This document shows positions 47,423-48,281 of a stretch of 48,281 nt of DNA, piece by piece. A program made the translations under genes and the position numbers. This stretch comes from Flavobacteriaceae bacterium (lineage in GTDB: Bacteria; Bacteroidota; Bacteroidia; Flavobacteriales; Flavobacteriaceae), in NCBI GenBank assembly GCA_018608765.1, contig JABAYY010000054.1, forward strand, positions 1-48,281, written 5' to 3'. Below the pieces are notes generated by a model. The model searched no databases, was not told the DNA's origin, and worked only from the letters and a program-made list of their open reading frames with translations. Each line of letters begins with the position of its first letter. Positions within the stretch are counted from its first letter, which is position 1.

Positions 47423-47681
47423 AAATTTAGATTGTTTAATATCGTATGGTTATAGTAATATCAAATTTAAGCATTAAAAATTTAATAATTCTTAAATTTA
47501 TCTACAAATATTATTAATTACACCCTTGGATAATCTCTTTATAGATACTTTTTTAAGTTTATTTAATTGAAAATCAGCCACTTAATAAATTGTCTTGAGA
47601 GTCGTGATCAGCCTTTATGAGATCATTCTATAGAGAGACATTCTTAACCCTTTTAAATAACTTTAATTTCAATTATTCAAA
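47423..47681. other. AT-rich intergenic region between divergent units
   Basis: Part of the 326-bp gap between the TonB receptor and the membrane-protein gene. It holds the receptor's -7 box (47462-47469) on the left. The rest is very AT-rich with no repeat or gene I can support. An open frame reaching back to 47617 is not credible coding sequence. Confidence 0.65.
47462..47469 (-). promoter_or_regulatory. -7 promoter element of the TonB receptor operon
   Basis: Minus-strand TAAATTTG is a perfect TAnnTTTG match, 39 bp upstream of the receptor ATG. No -33 TTG is found at the usual spacing. Confidence 0.45.
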
Positions 47682-47726
47682 AAATGTAAAGTTTTTTTGT
47701 CATTATGTAAAAAATACTTTACATTT
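47682..47726. repeat. Long inverted repeat overlapping a promoter, candidate operator
   Basis: Left arm 47682-47698 (AAATGTAAAGT then a T-rich end) and right arm 47710-47726 (an A-rich end then ACTTTACATTT) are reverse complements over 17 bp with one mismatch, around an 11-base centre. The left arm ends in the -33 TTG and the right arm covers the -7 box. That is where a repressor would be expected to bind. Confidence 0.65.
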
Positions 47727-47727
47727 G
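47697..47727 (+). promoter_or_regulatory. Promoter of the membrane protein/XRE regulator pair
   Basis: TTG (47697-47699), a 20-nt spacer and TACATTTG (47720-47727) match the consensus exactly. Transcription from about 47733 fits translation from the ATG at 47749 and rules out an upstream start at 47617. Confidence 0.75.
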
Positions 47728-47748
47728 ATAAAATTTAAAAATTATAAT

Positions 47749-48207
47749 ATGAGTTATTTATTTAGTAATAAGTTTAAAAAAATCAGTGGTGTGATTTTTT
47801 ATCTATCAATACCAATCGGATTATTTTTGTTGTTAACTGACAGAATACAAGATGTGTTTGTTGTCAACGTTTTTTCAATTTTTTCATATGAGTGGATTGG
47901 ATCAGAAAGAACAGGGTTTGGGTGGATAGAAAATGGTTTAGGGGATGAAATTTTTACTTTATTGATTATTATTTCCGGATTAGCAAACTCTTTTAGTAAA
48001 GAAAAAATAGAAGACGAATTAATTTCAAGAATTAGATTAGAAAGTTTATCCTTATCTCTCTTTATTAGTTTTGGGTTCATAATTATATCCACCTTTTTAG
48101 TGTACAATCTTAACTATATGTATGTACTAGTGTTTAACTTATTTTTAATAATACTCTTATTTAATTTAATATTTAAGGTCAGACTTTACAAACACTATAA
48201 ATCATGA
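47749..48207 (+). CDS. Hypothetical small multi-pass membrane protein
   Basis: An unrecognised 152-residue protein with about four hydrophobic segments (near residues 11-30, 62-80, 100-120 and 122-143). The start at 47749 follows directly from the promoter position. It has charged loops with a KEKIEDELISRIRLES stretch between helices. Its stop overlaps the start of an XRE-type regulator gene by 4 bp (ATGA). Pairs of a small membrane protein with a Cro/CI-type regulator are common in bacterial genomes, usually with unknown signals. Confidence 0.78.
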   Translation: MSYLFSNKFKKISGVIFYLSIPIGLFLLLTDRIQDVFVVNVFSIFSYEWIGSERTGFGWIENGLGDEIFTLLIIISGLANSFSKEKIEDELISRIRLESLSLSLFISFGFIIISTFLVYNLNYMYVLVFNLFLIILLFNLIFKVRLYKHYKS

Positions 48208-48281
48208 AAAACAATTTAAAGTTATACCGAACAAAGTCTGGATATACACAAGAAGATATTTCAAAAAAAATAGGTGTTTCT
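48204..48281 (+). CDS. XRE-type helix-turn-helix regulator (3' truncated by window edge)
   Basis: Only the first 26 residues are present: MKNNLKLYRTKSGYTQEDIS followed by KKIGVS, ending at the window edge. This is the start of a Cro/CI (HTH_3) domain: the LKxYR opening, the GYTQEDIS first helix and the KKIGVS turn. The start overlaps the membrane-protein stop by 4 bp, so the two are translationally coupled. It is a good candidate to bind the inverted repeat at 47682-47726 upstream of its own operon. Confidence 0.8.
   Translation, partial: MKNNLKLYRTKSGYTQEDISKKIGVS

Noticed and set aside
47617-47748. Upstream extension of the membrane-protein gene
   Set aside because: A consensus promoter at 47697-47727 lies inside the extension, so translation cannot begin there; the ATG at 47749 fits.

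Overview
The window looks like chromosomal DNA of a marine-type Flavobacteriaceae bacterium (Bacteroidota). The sequence is AT-rich. It carries the gliding lipoprotein gene gldH, a TonB-dependent receptor with a CarboxypepD_reg-like N-terminus, DUF4292 and HU-CCDC81/SPOR proteins. Promoters have the Bacteroidota form (TTG, 17-23 nt, TAnnTTTG), and Shine-Dalgarno sequences are scarce. I see no rRNA, tRNA, CRISPR array, insertion sequence or prophage. Most of the window is housekeeping DNA.

Layout. 1-2252: the end of the first ATP synthase cluster (atpA, truncated by the window edge, and atpG) with a strong terminator. 2323-8136: a lipoprotein, then a tightly overlapping envelope operon: flippase, dut, TPR protein, DUF4292 lipoprotein and a degenerate LytM/EnvC-like protein. 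8138-12758: thioesterase, HU/SPOR membrane protein, Bax inhibitor-1 family protein, dprA and trpS. 12909-14431: a small accessory islet with two unknown genes and a probable frameshifted pseudogene. 14468-16281: plsC and recA, convergent on a shared terminator. 16462-23127: trhO, then ricT-like/gldH/PBP1A, then the CoA-transferase pair scoAB. 23131-28768: minus-strand genes for a PH-domain protein, a fused double ABC ATPase, an exonuclease, a serine hydrolase, and a beta-barrel/Ig-lipoprotein pair.

28855-38727 is the heme region. A minus-strand operon hemA-hemCD(fusion)-hemE-hemF-hemB lies divergent from an AraC-type regulator. The regulator is followed by ferrochelatase hemH, a MATE transporter and the protoporphyrinogen oxidase hemJ. 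Together these encode every step from glutamyl-tRNA to protoheme except hemL. 38780-41018 encodes an orphan NtrY-like sensor kinase overlapping an enoyl-CoA hydratase. 41070-42864 is the second ATP synthase cluster (atpD and a short atpC), about 39 kb from the first. 43041-47422 is a TonB-dependent receptor plus SGNH-hydrolase lipoprotein operon. The right edge (47749-48281) holds a small membrane protein translationally coupled to a truncated XRE-type regulator. Its promoter is embedded in a long inverted repeat.

I did not find an unmistakable new system. The best leads are the MATE transporter set between hemH and hemJ, the HU-like/transmembrane/SPOR protein, the inverted-repeat promoter of the XRE pair, the ricT leader hairpin, and the receptor/lipoprotein pairs. 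All functional names rest on motif recognition by eye; no database search was run.
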